NCBI GenBank assembly: GCA_046348855.1
Contig: JAXMDK010000013.1
Span: 1 to 64,000 of the forward strand
Direction: 5' to 3'
Source: TMP-24 sp046348855
GTDB taxonomy: Bacteria; Pseudomonadota; Alphaproteobacteria; Rhodobacterales; Rhodobacteraceae
DNA: 64,000 nt
The first letter of the stretch is position 1. Each line of letters begins with the position of its first letter. A program made the translations under genes and the position numbers. The notes under the pieces are model-generated. The model had not been told where the DNA came from, did no database searches, and worked only from the letters and a program-made list of their open reading frames with translations. Below are positions 36,387 to 45,371 of this stretch, one piece after another.

Positions 36387-37913
36387 ATGAGAAAACTGAA
36401 CAAGTTTGTGCTGGCGGCGTCGCTCGCCCTTGGCGTTGCGACGATGGGGGTGGGCTCGGCGGCACAGGCAGAATCGCTGGTGCGTATCGCCTCGCCCTAT
36501 CCGGTAACGACGCTCGATCCGTCCCGCTCAGCCGCCGCCGGCAACATCGAAGTCTTTGGCCAGCTCTATGCCCGTGTGCTGCATCGCAATACCGACACTG
36601 GCGAGCTGGAGCCGGGTCTGGCGGAAAAATGGGACGTCTCCGACGATCGCCTGACCTACACCCTGCATCTGCGCGAAGCGAAATTCTCCGACGGCTCACC
36701 CATCACCGCCGACGATGTGGTCTTTTCCTTCGAGCGTGTGCGTTCGGATCCGAAATCAGCTCTGCCCTCGACCTTCGGAGCGGTGGACTCCTTCACCGTG
36801 ACGGACCCTAAGACGGTGGTGATCAAGCTGAAGAACCCGCTCGTTTCCATGCTCGGGCAGCTCGAGATGTGGAACTCGGGTATCGTCTCCAAGGCGGATG
36901 TCGAAAAGCGGGGGGACAAGGCCTTCGTCGATGCTCCGGTCACTTCCGGCCCCTATTCCGTCAAGGAATGGCTGCCCGGTGAAAAGCTGGTACTCCAGCC
37001 GAACGCCAACTATTGGCGTGCCGGCTTCCCGAAGTCGGATGCGGCCGTAGAACTCGACGAGGTCGCCGAACCGGAGACCGCTGTCGCCATGCTGAAGTCC
37101 GGCGAAGTCGACGTGATGCGTGAGGTCGAATGGGCGCAGGTTGACGACCTGAAGGCGACCGAAGGCATCGACATGCGCATGGACCCCTCGCACGTCATCT
37201 ACACGGTGCTGCTCAATCACAGCCGCCCGCCCTTCTCAAATCTCAAGGCGCGGCAGGCGGCGGCCTATGCGCTTGACAAGAGCGCCATCACCCAGACCGT
37301 GACCGCCGGCCTTGCAACTGCGGCCAACACGGTGCTCCCCTCCGGCCTTGACTATCACGACCCGAACTATGTCGGCTATGCACCCGACATGGAGAAGGCC
37401 AAGCAGTTGATCCAGGAGTCAGGCATGGCCGGCAAGGAAGTGAAGATTCCGTTGAACCCCGGCCAGGCGACGCAGCAGATAGCACTCTTCATGCAGGCCC
37501 AGTTCGAGGCGATCGGCCTGAAACCGGTGATCGTCAACATGGACGTCCCGACCTGGTGGTCGGACCTTGCGACCGCCGAATATGACGCGACGCCGACCTG
37601 GTACATGAGTGAGCTGATGGACCCCGATCCGGCGATCCGCTGGGCAATCTGCGGTGCCTGCGACTCTCACTCCTTCTACACCTTCTACGACAATCCGCAT
37701 GTCGACCAGCTGGCCGACGAGGGCGCGCGCGAGCAGGATGAGGCCAAGCGCACCGCAATCTATCGAGAGATCGCCAAGACCGCCACTGACGAGGTTGCAC
37801 AGATCCCGCTCTTCGACGCGCCCTTCGCCGTCGCCTATTCGACCCGCCTGAAGAATCTCAAGATGACCCCTGCCATGCAGTGGACGCTCGAGGACATGAC
37901 GGTCGATCAATAA
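36387..37913 (+). CDS. Peptide-type ABC transporter substrate-binding protein (family 5)
   Basis: 508 residues with signal peptide MRKLNKFVLAASLALGVATM...AQA. SBP family 5 features: ASPYPVTTLDPSRSAAAGNI, LEPGLAEKWDVSDDRLTYTL, LREAKFSDGSPITADDVVFS, ARQAAAYALDKSAI. Relatives bind peptides, opines or other oligomers. A GGGGG/GGAACC purine stretch precedes the ATG. First gene of the importer operon, downstream of the operator cluster. Confidence 0.93.
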   Translation: MRKLNKFVLAASLALGVATMGVGSAAQAESLVRIASPYPVTTLDPSRSAAAGNIEVFGQLYARVLHRNTDTGELEPGLAEKWDVSDDRLTYTLHLREAKFSDGSPITADDVVFSFERVRSDPKSALPSTFGAVDSFTVTDPKTVVIKLKNPLVSMLGQLEMWNSGIVSKADVEKRGDKAFVDAPVTSGPYSVKEWLPGEKLVLQPNANYWRAGFPKSDAAVELDEVAEPETAVAMLKSGEVDVMREVEWAQVDDLKATEGIDMRMDPSHVIYTVLLNHSRPPFSNLKARQAAAYALDKSAITQTVTAGLATAANTVLPSGLDYHDPNYVGYAPDMEKAKQLIQESGMAGKEVKIPLNPGQATQQIALFMQAQFEAIGLKPVIVNMDVPTWWSDLATAEYDATPTWYMSELMDPDPAIRWAICGACDSHSFYTFYDNPHVDQLADEGAREQDEAKRTAIYREIAKTATDEVAQIPLFDAPFAVAYSTRLKNLKMTPAMQWTLEDMTVDQ

Positions 37914-37976
37914 TACCTCCCTGACTGGCGCGGCTTCGAACGACGCCGCGCCGTTTTTGCCTCGGGAACCCATCCT

Positions 37977-38906
37977 ATGCACATGATCCTGCGCCGCATC
38001 CTGCAGCTCGCTTTCGTGCTGGCCGGCATCACGCTTGTCACATTCCTTCTGGTGCACATGGTGCCGGGCGATCCGGCGCGTGTGATTGCCGGCGACCGTG
38101 CCAAGCCGGAAACGCTGGAGGCGATCCGCCAGAGCCTGGGCCTCGACAAGCCGCTTTGGCAGCAGTTCGTCATCTATGTCAGCGACCTCGCTACCGGCGA
38201 TATCGGCGAGTCCCTTCGCTACAAGCGTCCGGTCGCCGAACTGATCGGGCAGTATGTCGGGCCCACGCTGTTCCTGACAGGCTATGTCGTCAGCCTCGCC
38301 GTGCCGCCGTCGGTCGCGCTCGCCATCGCCAGCGCCCGCAGGCCGGGCAGCCTCACGGACCAGATCATCCGTCTGATCGGTGTCGCCGGCATGGCGATCC
38401 CGGTCTTCTGGCTTGGCATCATGATGTCGCGCTTCTTCGGCGTCAGCCTCGGCTGGTTTCCGGTTTCCGGCTACGGCAAGACGTTTGCCGACCACCTGCA
38501 CCACCTCTTCTTGCCGGCGCTGTCGACGGCGATCTGGATCGTGCCGGTGCTGGTGCAGAGCCTGCGCGCGGCGCTGATCGAGAAGGCTGGCGCCGATTTC
38601 GTTACGGCGGCCCGGGCTCAAGGCGCGAGCGAAAGCGAGATCTTCTGGCGCACCGTATTGCCGAACGCCATCCTGCCGACGCTCAACCTGTTCGGTGTCA
38701 TCGTGGCTTTCCTGATCGGCGGCACCATCGTCGTCGAAACGGTCTATGCCGTGCCCGGCCTCGGCACACTGATGATCAACGCTCTGCTCGCCCGCGACTA
38801 CCTCGTCATCCAGGGCCTGACGGTGATGTTTGCCGTCGCCACCGTCGCCATCACTTTTCTCGTCGACCTGCTCTCGGCGGCGATCGACCCGCGCGCACGC
38901 CTCTAG
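37977..38906 (+). CDS. Peptide-type ABC transporter permease, DppB-like
   Basis: 309 residues: RRILQLAFVLAGITLVTFLL, then LVHMVPGDPARVIAGDRAKP (the DppB GDP motif), six membrane helices and an EAA loop FVTAARAQGASESEIFWRTV. First of two permeases. Confidence 0.94.
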   Translation: MHMILRRILQLAFVLAGITLVTFLLVHMVPGDPARVIAGDRAKPETLEAIRQSLGLDKPLWQQFVIYVSDLATGDIGESLRYKRPVAELIGQYVGPTLFLTGYVVSLAVPPSVALAIASARRPGSLTDQIIRLIGVAGMAIPVFWLGIMMSRFFGVSLGWFPVSGYGKTFADHLHHLFLPALSTAIWIVPVLVQSLRAALIEKAGADFVTAARAQGASESEIFWRTVLPNAILPTLNLFGVIVAFLIGGTIVVETVYAVPGLGTLMINALLARDYLVIQGLTVMFAVATVAITFLVDLLSAAIDPRARL

Positions 38907-38916
38907 GAGCCAGCCC

Positions 38917-39765
38917 ATGATTTTTGACGCTTCCATCAGTCCCGTTGCGAAACGTGCACTTCTGCCACCAAGCATCATCTGTGCCGGAGGGCTTGTCGGG
39001 TTCTGGGTTTTCGCTGCCCTCTTTGCGCCCTGGATCGCACCCTACGATCCGAACGCCGTCGACGTCATGCATGCGCTTCAGGCGCCGGGCGCCGAACACT
39101 GGCTCGGCACGGATCAGGTCGGCCGCGATGTTCTTTCGCGCGTACTCTACGGCGCGCAGATCGACCTTCTGATGTGCCTTGCCGGCGTGCTGCCGTCGCT
39201 CGTCATCGGCACGACCATAGGCCTCGTCAGCGGCTATTACGGTGGCGTGATCGACACGGTGCTGATGCGTCTTTACGATCTGACGGCAGCCTTTCCGTTT
39301 TTCGTGCTGGTCCTCGCCATCGTCGGCGTCCTCGGACCGGGGCTTCTGAACTTCTTCATCGCGCTCGCCTTCGTCGCCTGGATCACCTATGCGCGGCTGG
39401 TGCGCGCCGAGGTCATGGCCGTTCGCGGCAGCGAGTTCGTGCAGGCGGCAAAATGCCTCGGCTACTCGGATCGCATCACGCTTTTCCGTCACGTCCTGCC
39501 GAACGCCTTCGGCCCGGTCGTCGCTTACGCGGTCAGCGACGCGGTGCTCGTCATGCTGGCCGGGGCCAGCTTCGGCTTTCTCGGCATGGGCGCGCAGCCG
39601 CCGCTTGCCGAATGGGGTGTCATGATCGCCGACGGCACCAAGTTCATCCGCCAGGCCTGGTGGATCTGCACCTTCCCCGGCCTTGCCGCCATCAGCCTCG
39701 GCCTTGGCCTGATCTTTCTCGGCGATGGTCTTGGCCATCTCAGCCGCCAGCGAGCTGCCGCATGA
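38917..39765 (+). CDS. Peptide-type ABC transporter permease, DppC-like
   Basis: 282 residues: FAPWIAPYDPNAVDVMHALQ, HWLGTDQVGRDVLSRVLYGA, EAA loop FVQAAKCLGYSDRITLFRHV, FGFLGMGAQPPLAEWGVMI. The start at 38917 follows TAGGAGCC. Its stop overlaps the ATPase start (ATGA). Confidence 0.94.
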   Translation: MIFDASISPVAKRALLPPSIICAGGLVGFWVFAALFAPWIAPYDPNAVDVMHALQAPGAEHWLGTDQVGRDVLSRVLYGAQIDLLMCLAGVLPSLVIGTTIGLVSGYYGGVIDTVLMRLYDLTAAFPFFVLVLAIVGVLGPGLLNFFIALAFVAWITYARLVRAEVMAVRGSEFVQAAKCLGYSDRITLFRHVLPNAFGPVVAYAVSDAVLVMLAGASFGFLGMGAQPPLAEWGVMIADGTKFIRQAWWICTFPGLAAISLGLGLIFLGDGLGHLSRQRAAA

Positions 39766-41420
39766 CCCACTCCCTGCTCGATATCTCCAACGTCTCGGTC
39801 GCTTTCGGCAAGGTGCCGGTGCTGAAGAACGTTTCCTTCCAGATCGCCCCCGGCGAAATCGTCGGCATTGCCGGCGAAAGTGGCTCCGGCAAATCCACGA
39901 TCTGCCGCGCTGCCCTCGGCCTGCTGGGGTCCGGCGCGGCGGTCACCGGCGATATCCGCCTCGACGGCAAGTCGCTGTTCGGCCTTGCCGCAGAGGAATG
40001 GTCGGCGCTGCGCGGTCGCGACGTTTCGATGATCTTCCAGAACCCATCGTCGCATCTCAACCCGCTGCAAATGGTCGGCAAGCAGATTGCCCGGCCGATG
40101 GTCCGCCACCTTGGCCTTTCGCGCGCCGCCGCCTGGGAAAAGGCCGTGACGCTGCTGGACGACGTCGGCATCCGCGAACCGGCGATGCGTGCCAAATCCT
40201 ACCCGCACGAACTTTCCGGCGGCATGAAGCAACGGGTCATGATCGCGGCTGCCGTCAGCTGTGCGCCGCGCCTCCTGATCGCGGACGAACCGACCACTGC
40301 GCTTGACGTGACCGTGCAGGCCAAAATTCTCGAACTGTTGAGGGATCTCAACCGCGAACGCGGCCTGGCCATCGCCCTCATCTCGCACGATCTCGGCGTA
40401 CTTGCCGACATCTGCTCGCGCATAATCGTCATGCGCCACGGCGAGATCGTCGAGGAAGGCCTGGCGCGGCAGATCGTGACCAACCCCCGGCACCCCTACA
40501 CCCGGCTCCTCGTCGGTTCCCAGCCCGGCCGGAAGCGGTTGGCAAGCGGCGGCCCGATCGACCGGGCCGCCAGTGGGCCGTTGCTTCAGGTGAAGGGCCT
40601 CAAGGTGCATTTCCCCGTCAAACGCGACATCGTCGACATGTTGCAGCGCCGCAAGCCGGAGCCGTTCATGGCCCTTGATGGCATCGACCTGACAGTCGAG
40701 GCCGGCGAGACCGTTGGTATCGTCGGCGAGAGCGGGTCTGGCAAAAGCACACTCGCCCGTACGATCATCCTGCAGAACAGGGCGACGGCGGGCACGATAG
40801 CGCTGGAAGGTGAGCCGGTCGGCGGTCTTCGCGGTGCTGCCCTGCTCGGCTTCCGGCGTCGGGTGCAGATGGTATTCCAGAATCCCTACGATTCTCTCAA
40901 CCCGCGCATGACTGCTCTGGAAACGATCGCCGAACCGATCTGGCGCCATCGGTTCGCCGACCGCGCGAGTGCGTTCAAGGAAGCCGAAAAGCTGCTCGAC
41001 ATGGTCGAGCTGAAGCGCGACCTCGGCAATCGCCGGCCACAGCAGCTGTCCGGTGGCCAATGCCAGCGCGTCGGCATCGCCCGCGCGCTCGCGCTGAAAC
41101 CGGAAATCCTCATCGCCGATGAGATCACCTCGGCTCTCGACGTGACAACGCAGGCGCAAATCCTCGACCTGCTCGCCCGACTCCAGCGGGAACGCAAACT
41201 GACACTGCTCTATATCTCGCACGATCTCTCGGTCGTCAGCTCGTTCTGCCAGCGGGTCTATGTCTTTCGGGCCGGGAAGGTCGTCGAGCATGGCAAGGCG
41301 GCCGAAGTATTCAGCAATCCGCGCGAAGCCTACACGCAACAGCTTGTCGCGTCGGTCCCCCGTCTGCCCGACCTTGCGGTCGAGGGATTTTCAGCACCGC
41401 TCTTCAGGAGGAACACATGA
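39762..41420 (+). CDS. Fused double ATP-binding protein (DppD-DppF type)
   Basis: 552 residues with two complete ABC ATPase halves. First: Walker A GESGSGKSTICRA, signature LSGGMKQRVMIAAAVS, Walker B LLIADEPTTALD. Second, from about residue 265: GESGSGKSTLARTI, LSGGQCQRVGIARAL, ILIADEITSALD, switch ISHDLSVV. In many systems these are separate DppD and DppF proteins; here one chain powers the importer. Four-base overlap on both sides (with the permease and the second hydrolase) signals tight co-translation. Confidence 0.94.
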   Translation: MTHSLLDISNVSVAFGKVPVLKNVSFQIAPGEIVGIAGESGSGKSTICRAALGLLGSGAAVTGDIRLDGKSLFGLAAEEWSALRGRDVSMIFQNPSSHLNPLQMVGKQIARPMVRHLGLSRAAAWEKAVTLLDDVGIREPAMRAKSYPHELSGGMKQRVMIAAAVSCAPRLLIADEPTTALDVTVQAKILELLRDLNRERGLAIALISHDLGVLADICSRIIVMRHGEIVEEGLARQIVTNPRHPYTRLLVGSQPGRKRLASGGPIDRAASGPLLQVKGLKVHFPVKRDIVDMLQRRKPEPFMALDGIDLTVEAGETVGIVGESGSGKSTLARTIILQNRATAGTIALEGEPVGGLRGAALLGFRRRVQMVFQNPYDSLNPRMTALETIAEPIWRHRFADRASAFKEAEKLLDMVELKRDLGNRRPQQLSGGQCQRVGIARALALKPEILIADEITSALDVTTQAQILDLLARLQRERKLTLLYISHDLSVVSSFCQRVYVFRAGKVVEHGKAAEVFSNPREAYTQQLVASVPRLPDLAVEGFSAPLFRRNT

Positions 41421-42616
41421 CGACGACGCAACCCTGGCGCCGCGACCCGCGCAATCCCGGCGCACCGATCATCCCGCGCGGCGAATGGGACTTTCCGCCC
41501 TACCACCGCTGGACCTTCCAGCATATCCGCGAAATGACGCCAACCGCCAACATCTGGCGCGGCCCCGGTCCCGTTCTGCCGTTGCCGGAACGCAGGCGTG
41601 ACATTGACGGAATTACCTTTGAAACCGTTCTCGGGCGCCGCACCGTCGCCCAATGGCTCGAGGAAAGCGCGACGGACGGCTTCATGGTGTTGTCCTGCGG
41701 CGAAGTGGTCGACGAACGCTACATGAACGGCCTGACGCCCTACCGGCAGCACCTCGCCATGTCGGTCTCGAAGTCTGTCACCTCCGTCGTCTTTGGCATC
41801 CTCGTTTCCCGCGGGTTGATCGACCCCGAAGCCCTGGTGACGCAATACCTGCCCGAACTCGAGGCGACAGCTTATCGCGGCGCCAAGGTGCAGCATGTGC
41901 TGGACATGACGAGCGGTGTGCTCTTCGACGAGACCTATACGGCAAAAGGCTCACACATGCAGAAGCTCGGCCAGGCCTCCGGCTGGTTCGAGGCGATCAA
42001 CCCCGATTGGCCGATGACCGTCTGGGAGCTGATCCTCCAGCTTACCGAGCAGGAGCGGCCGCACGGCGAACTTTTCCGTTACCGCTCGATCGAGACGGAC
42101 GTGCTCGCTTTCATCATGCAGCGGGCGACAGGAAAGCACCTGGCCGACCTTATCCGGGATGAGCTGTGGGTTCCGTTGGGAGCGGAAGAGGACGCCTATA
42201 TCACGCTCGATCGCGGCGGCTATGCGTTGGCCGACGGCGGCTTCAACGCGACGCTTCGTGACTTTGCCCGCTTCGCGCTGCTGCTCGTCAACGGCGGCAA
42301 GGCGCATGGCAGACAGATCGTCCCATCGGAGTGGATCGAGACTTTCCACAAGGCCGACCACGAGGTCTTCGGCGACGCCAAGCAGGGTGCGCTGCCCCGC
42401 GGCGCCTACCACAACCAGTTCTGGATCGAGGATCCAGACAGTCGGGTCTTCATGTGCCTGGGTATTTTCGGCCAGTACATCTACATCGACCCCGATGCCA
42501 AGTTTGCGATGGTCAAGCTTTCGACGGATGCCGAACCGGTCAGCGAGGATCGCTTGTCCGACGTGCTCAGCGCGGCGCGGGCTCTCAAACGGGAGTGTCA
42601 GAGGAAAGCCGGCTGA
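41417..42616 (+). CDS. NylB-like serine hydrolase (beta-lactamase fold), copy 2
   Basis: 399 residues, no signal peptide. SxxK: MSVSKSVTSVV gives Ser116/Lys119; the tyrosine is Tyr222 in LFRYRSIETDVLAF. Also WTFQHIREMTPTANIWRGPG matches the same region of copy 1, so the two are diverged paralogues. Start overlaps the ATPase stop, tying the enzyme to the importer. Likely hydrolyses imported oligomers in the cytoplasm. Confidence 0.86.
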   Translation: MTTTQPWRRDPRNPGAPIIPRGEWDFPPYHRWTFQHIREMTPTANIWRGPGPVLPLPERRRDIDGITFETVLGRRTVAQWLEESATDGFMVLSCGEVVDERYMNGLTPYRQHLAMSVSKSVTSVVFGILVSRGLIDPEALVTQYLPELEATAYRGAKVQHVLDMTSGVLFDETYTAKGSHMQKLGQASGWFEAINPDWPMTVWELILQLTEQERPHGELFRYRSIETDVLAFIMQRATGKHLADLIRDELWVPLGAEEDAYITLDRGGYALADGGFNATLRDFARFALLLVNGGKAHGRQIVPSEWIETFHKADHEVFGDAKQGALPRGAYHNQFWIEDPDSRVFMCLGIFGQYIYIDPDAKFAMVKLSTDAEPVSEDRLSDVLSAARALKRECQRKAG

Positions 42617-42649
42617 GCTGGGCAGGGTGGTCGCCTGGCCTTGGTGGAT

Positions 42650-42760
42650 GACCAGGTGCAGCCCCTTCCGCTATTTCAAGATCAGCGCCGAGATCATCCG
42701 CCCGGTGGTGATGATGTAGTTCCGGTTCCCGCTGTCGCTCAGGAACGTCGAAGGCCTCCC
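42650..42760 (+). mobile_element. IS6-family transposase N-terminal remnant (right copy)
   Basis: Translates as MTRCSPFRYFKISAEIIRPV, VMM, an in-frame stop, then FRFPLSLRNVEGL. This is the start of an IS6-family transposase with a stop at the usual Tyr/Leu position and truncation soon after. It mirrors the fragment at 33175 in the same orientation. Confidence 0.75.
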
Positions 42761-42885
42761 CTGTTTCGGCCACTGTCGCCGTCGCGTTCCGGCCTCGGGC
42801 TCCACCACAGCGCCGCTTCCGGTTTCGATCTTGGCGAAGGTCGGGCCGGTCCGCTCGGGAACTTTCTGCCAGCACCGCGGAGGGA

Positions 42886-44403
42886 TCAGCTGCGCAGATC
42901 CTCTGGCAAAAGTTCATCGGGGAAGTTCTGATAGCTGACCGGGCGCAGGAAACGACGGATCGAAAGGGTGCCGACCGAAGTGGCGCCGAAATTCGTCGAG
43001 GCCGGATAGGGTCCGCCATGCACCATGGCATCCACCAATTCCACTCCTGTGGGAAAGCCGTTGATCAGGACGCGCCCGGCCTTGCGCTCCAGCAGAGGGA
43101 GAAGGTCAAGGGCATCGGTTCGGTCGGCAGGGTCATAGTGCAACGTCATGGTCAACTGGCCCGCGAATTGTGCAGCCAGCCGACGCATCTGTGCACGCGA
43201 TGCCACACGCACCACGAGTCCGCAGGCCCCGAAGATTTCCTCCTGCAGGACATGATCGGCCAGGAACGTGTCGGCGTCGGTCTCGAAAAGGTTCGGGCCG
43301 GCAAGGCGATCGCCGGCGGGGCTGACGAAGACCGGGCGGACGGAATTGCGCGCGGTGAGCCGGGCAACGCCCGCGTGATAGGCCTGCGCAATCCCCGCGG
43401 TCAGCATGGTTTGTGGCGCGATGGTCGCCACTGCCGCTTTGGTTGCAGCGATCAGCCGGTCCGCATCGGGTCCATCCGGGACGACACATATGCCGGGGTT
43501 GGTGCAGAACTGTCCCGCCCCCAGGGTCAGCGATGCGGCCCAGCCGGCGCCGATCGCCTCGGCGCGTGCCTTTGCGGCCTGTGGCAGCACGAACATCGGG
43601 TTGACCGAGCCCAACTCGCCGAAGAAGGGGATCGGGTTCTGCCGTTGAGCGCAGAGGTCGAAGAGCGCGCGGCCGCCGCCAAGGCTGCCGGTGAAGCCAA
43701 CCGCGCAGATTGCCGGATGTTGCACCAGGGCCTGCCCGACCCGACGGTCTCCGCCCTGGATCAGGCTGAAGACGCCGGGCGGCATGTCACAAGTCTCGAT
43801 CGCGGTAAGGATTGCCTCGGCAACCACTTCGCTGGTGCCGGGATGGGCGGAATGGCCCTTGACCACTACCGGGCAGCCCGCTGCCAACGCTGCGGCCGTG
43901 TCGCCGCCGGCGGTTGAAAACGCCAAGGGGAAGTTCGAGGCGCCAAAGACCGCAACCGGACCAATGGGGCGCTCCATCAATCGGATATCCGGGCGCGGGG
44001 CGGGCTTGCGCTCGGGCAGGGCAGCGTCATGGCGACGGTCCAGATAATCGCCCCTGCGGATATGTTCGGCAAAAAGGCGAAGCTGCATGACGGTCCGTCC
44101 CCGTTCGCCTTCCAGTCGTGCCGCAGGCAGTCCGGTTTCCAGCGTTCCGATCGCGGTGATCCGCTCGCCACGCTTGTCGATCTCGGTTGCGATGACATCC
44201 AGAAACGCGGCGCGAGAAGCGCGGGGCAGGAAACCATAAACCGCAAAGGCCTCTTCCGCTGCCGCGCAGGCCTGTTCGACCAGATCCACGGTGCCCATTG
44301 CATAGGCCTGAGCCAGCCCACTGACCGGTTCGGAAGAAAACGTGTGGTCGCTGCCGACCCATTTGCCCTGGATAAGGTGGCGGCCATGCGTCTGGGTGTT
44401 CAT
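42886..44403 (-). CDS. Aldehyde dehydrogenase, 2,5-dioxovalerate (alpha-ketoglutaric semialdehyde) dehydrogenase type
   Basis: 505 residues. ALDH features: GPVAVFGASNFPLAFSTAGG, nucleotide-binding KGHSAHPGTSE, Glu in FFGELGSVNP, catalytic Cys in LGAGQFCTNPGI. This layout is that of NADP-type KGSADH, which oxidises 2-oxoglutarate semialdehyde to 2-oxoglutarate, the last step of hydroxyproline breakdown. It is the 3'-most gene of the hydroxyproline operon, 146 bases after the FCD regulator. Confidence 0.88.
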   Translation of the reverse strand: MNTQTHGRHLIQGKWVGSDHTFSSEPVSGLAQAYAMGTVDLVEQACAAAEEAFAVYGFLPRASRAAFLDVIATEIDKRGERITAIGTLETGLPAARLEGERGRTVMQLRLFAEHIRRGDYLDRRHDAALPERKPAPRPDIRLMERPIGPVAVFGASNFPLAFSTAGGDTAAALAAGCPVVVKGHSAHPGTSEVVAEAILTAIETCDMPPGVFSLIQGGDRRVGQALVQHPAICAVGFTGSLGGGRALFDLCAQRQNPIPFFGELGSVNPMFVLPQAAKARAEAIGAGWAASLTLGAGQFCTNPGICVVPDGPDADRLIAATKAAVATIAPQTMLTAGIAQAYHAGVARLTARNSVRPVFVSPAGDRLAGPNLFETDADTFLADHVLQEEIFGACGLVVRVASRAQMRRLAAQFAGQLTMTLHYDPADRTDALDLLPLLERKAGRVLINGFPTGVELVDAMVHGGPYPASTNFGATSVGTLSIRRFLRPVSYQNFPDELLPEDLRS

Positions 44404-44442
44404 AGGGGGTCCTGCGTGTCAGAGGGCGCTGCACTCATATAT

Positions 44443-44454
44443 TATAATGTATAT
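44443..44454. promoter_or_regulatory. ATATACATTATA motif upstream of the aldehyde dehydrogenase
   Basis: Minus-strand ATATACATTATA lies 40 bases upstream of the dehydrogenase start within an AT-rich patch. The identical 12-mer occurs upstream of the first operon gene at 53885. Candidate site for the FCD regulator encoded between them. Confidence 0.5.
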
Positions 44455-44549
44455 TATTTAGGCAAGTACGGTTGTGCCATGCAAAGAATGACCTTTCCCG
44501 GCCTGATTGGATGACAGGTCCTAAGAGCGTTAGGGCGCGCGGTTCAAAG

Positions 44550-45248
44550 TCACTCGGTAGCCTCGGCTGCTGCCTTCGCGGCGCGGCGATCCAGCAGAAC
44601 CTCGGTCAGACCCTTGCCCGCACCAAGGATATGCCTGCGCAGCACTTCCGCGGCCGCGTCAAACTGGCCAGCTTCACAAAGCCGGACCAATTCACCGTGC
44701 TCTTCTTCCGCACGCTCGCGGCCATCCGTCAGCAAGAGCTGCATCCGGGTGAACCGATCGGTGCTCTGCAAGAGTTGGGCGGCAACCGCCATCATCCTCG
44801 GCCTATCGGCGCGGCCAAGAAGCAGGGCGTGCAGCTCGGTATTCAGTGCGCCCCAGCGCGATGCGTCCTGAGACCGCAGTTCAGCACTGTATTGCTGAAG
44901 GATCTCGTGCAGTCTGGCAAAATCGGAGGCGTTCAGCCGGGGCGCCGAAATGCGCAGCAACTCCGGCTCCAGCAGGGCGCGGAAGGCGAATTGCTCTTCG
45001 ACATCCTCGGCAGATACCTCTGCGACAATCGAGCCCTTGTGCGGCACAGTCGTCACCAGCCCTTCGGCCTCGAGCTGGACCAGAGCCTCACGGAAAGGAA
45101 TGCGGCTGATGCCGAGCTCCTCGGCCAGTTGTGCCTGACGCAGCTGCATGCCGCCGGGGTAGACACCATCCAGAATCCTGCGCCGCAATTCGTCGGCAGC
45201 GGCCTCGGCGCGCGTCGGCGGGATCATCATGGCGGTGGGTTTCTTCAC
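44550..45248 (-). CDS. GntR-family regulator with FCD domain
   Basis: 232 residues, GTG start at 45248 after AAAAGGG. Winged helix ADELRRRILDGVYPGGMQLR, QAQLAEELGISRIPFREALV; FCD domain FRALLEPELLRISAPRL, LNTELHALLLGRADRPRMMA, EHGELVRLCEAGQFDAAAEV. Lies within the hydroxyproline operon and is the obvious candidate regulator, probably sensing a pathway intermediate. Confidence 0.9.
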   Translation of the reverse strand: MKKPTAMMIPPTRAEAAADELRRRILDGVYPGGMQLRQAQLAEELGISRIPFREALVQLEAEGLVTTVPHKGSIVAEVSAEDVEEQFAFRALLEPELLRISAPRLNASDFARLHEILQQYSAELRSQDASRWGALNTELHALLLGRADRPRMMAVAAQLLQSTDRFTRMQLLLTDGRERAEEEHGELVRLCEAGQFDAAAEVLRRHILGAGKGLTEVLLDRRAAKAAAEATE

Positions 45249-45314
45249 ATCCGACCCTTTTTTGACTGGCTGGTCATGGTGTCGTCTTAGATGACCTGCG
45301 TGATGGGCGATAGA

Positions 45315-45329
45315 GTGTATAGGATGCAC
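45315..45329. promoter_or_regulatory. Imperfect palindrome GTGTAT-AGG-ATGCAC upstream of the FCD regulator
   Basis: Fifteen-base dyad with one mismatch, 67 bases before the regulator start. Possible autoregulatory site; differs from the ATATACATTATA motif. Confidence 0.35.
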
Positions 45330-45371
45330 AGGCGGTCAAGGCCAACTGCGTCGAACAGGCGGCCAGAATCG

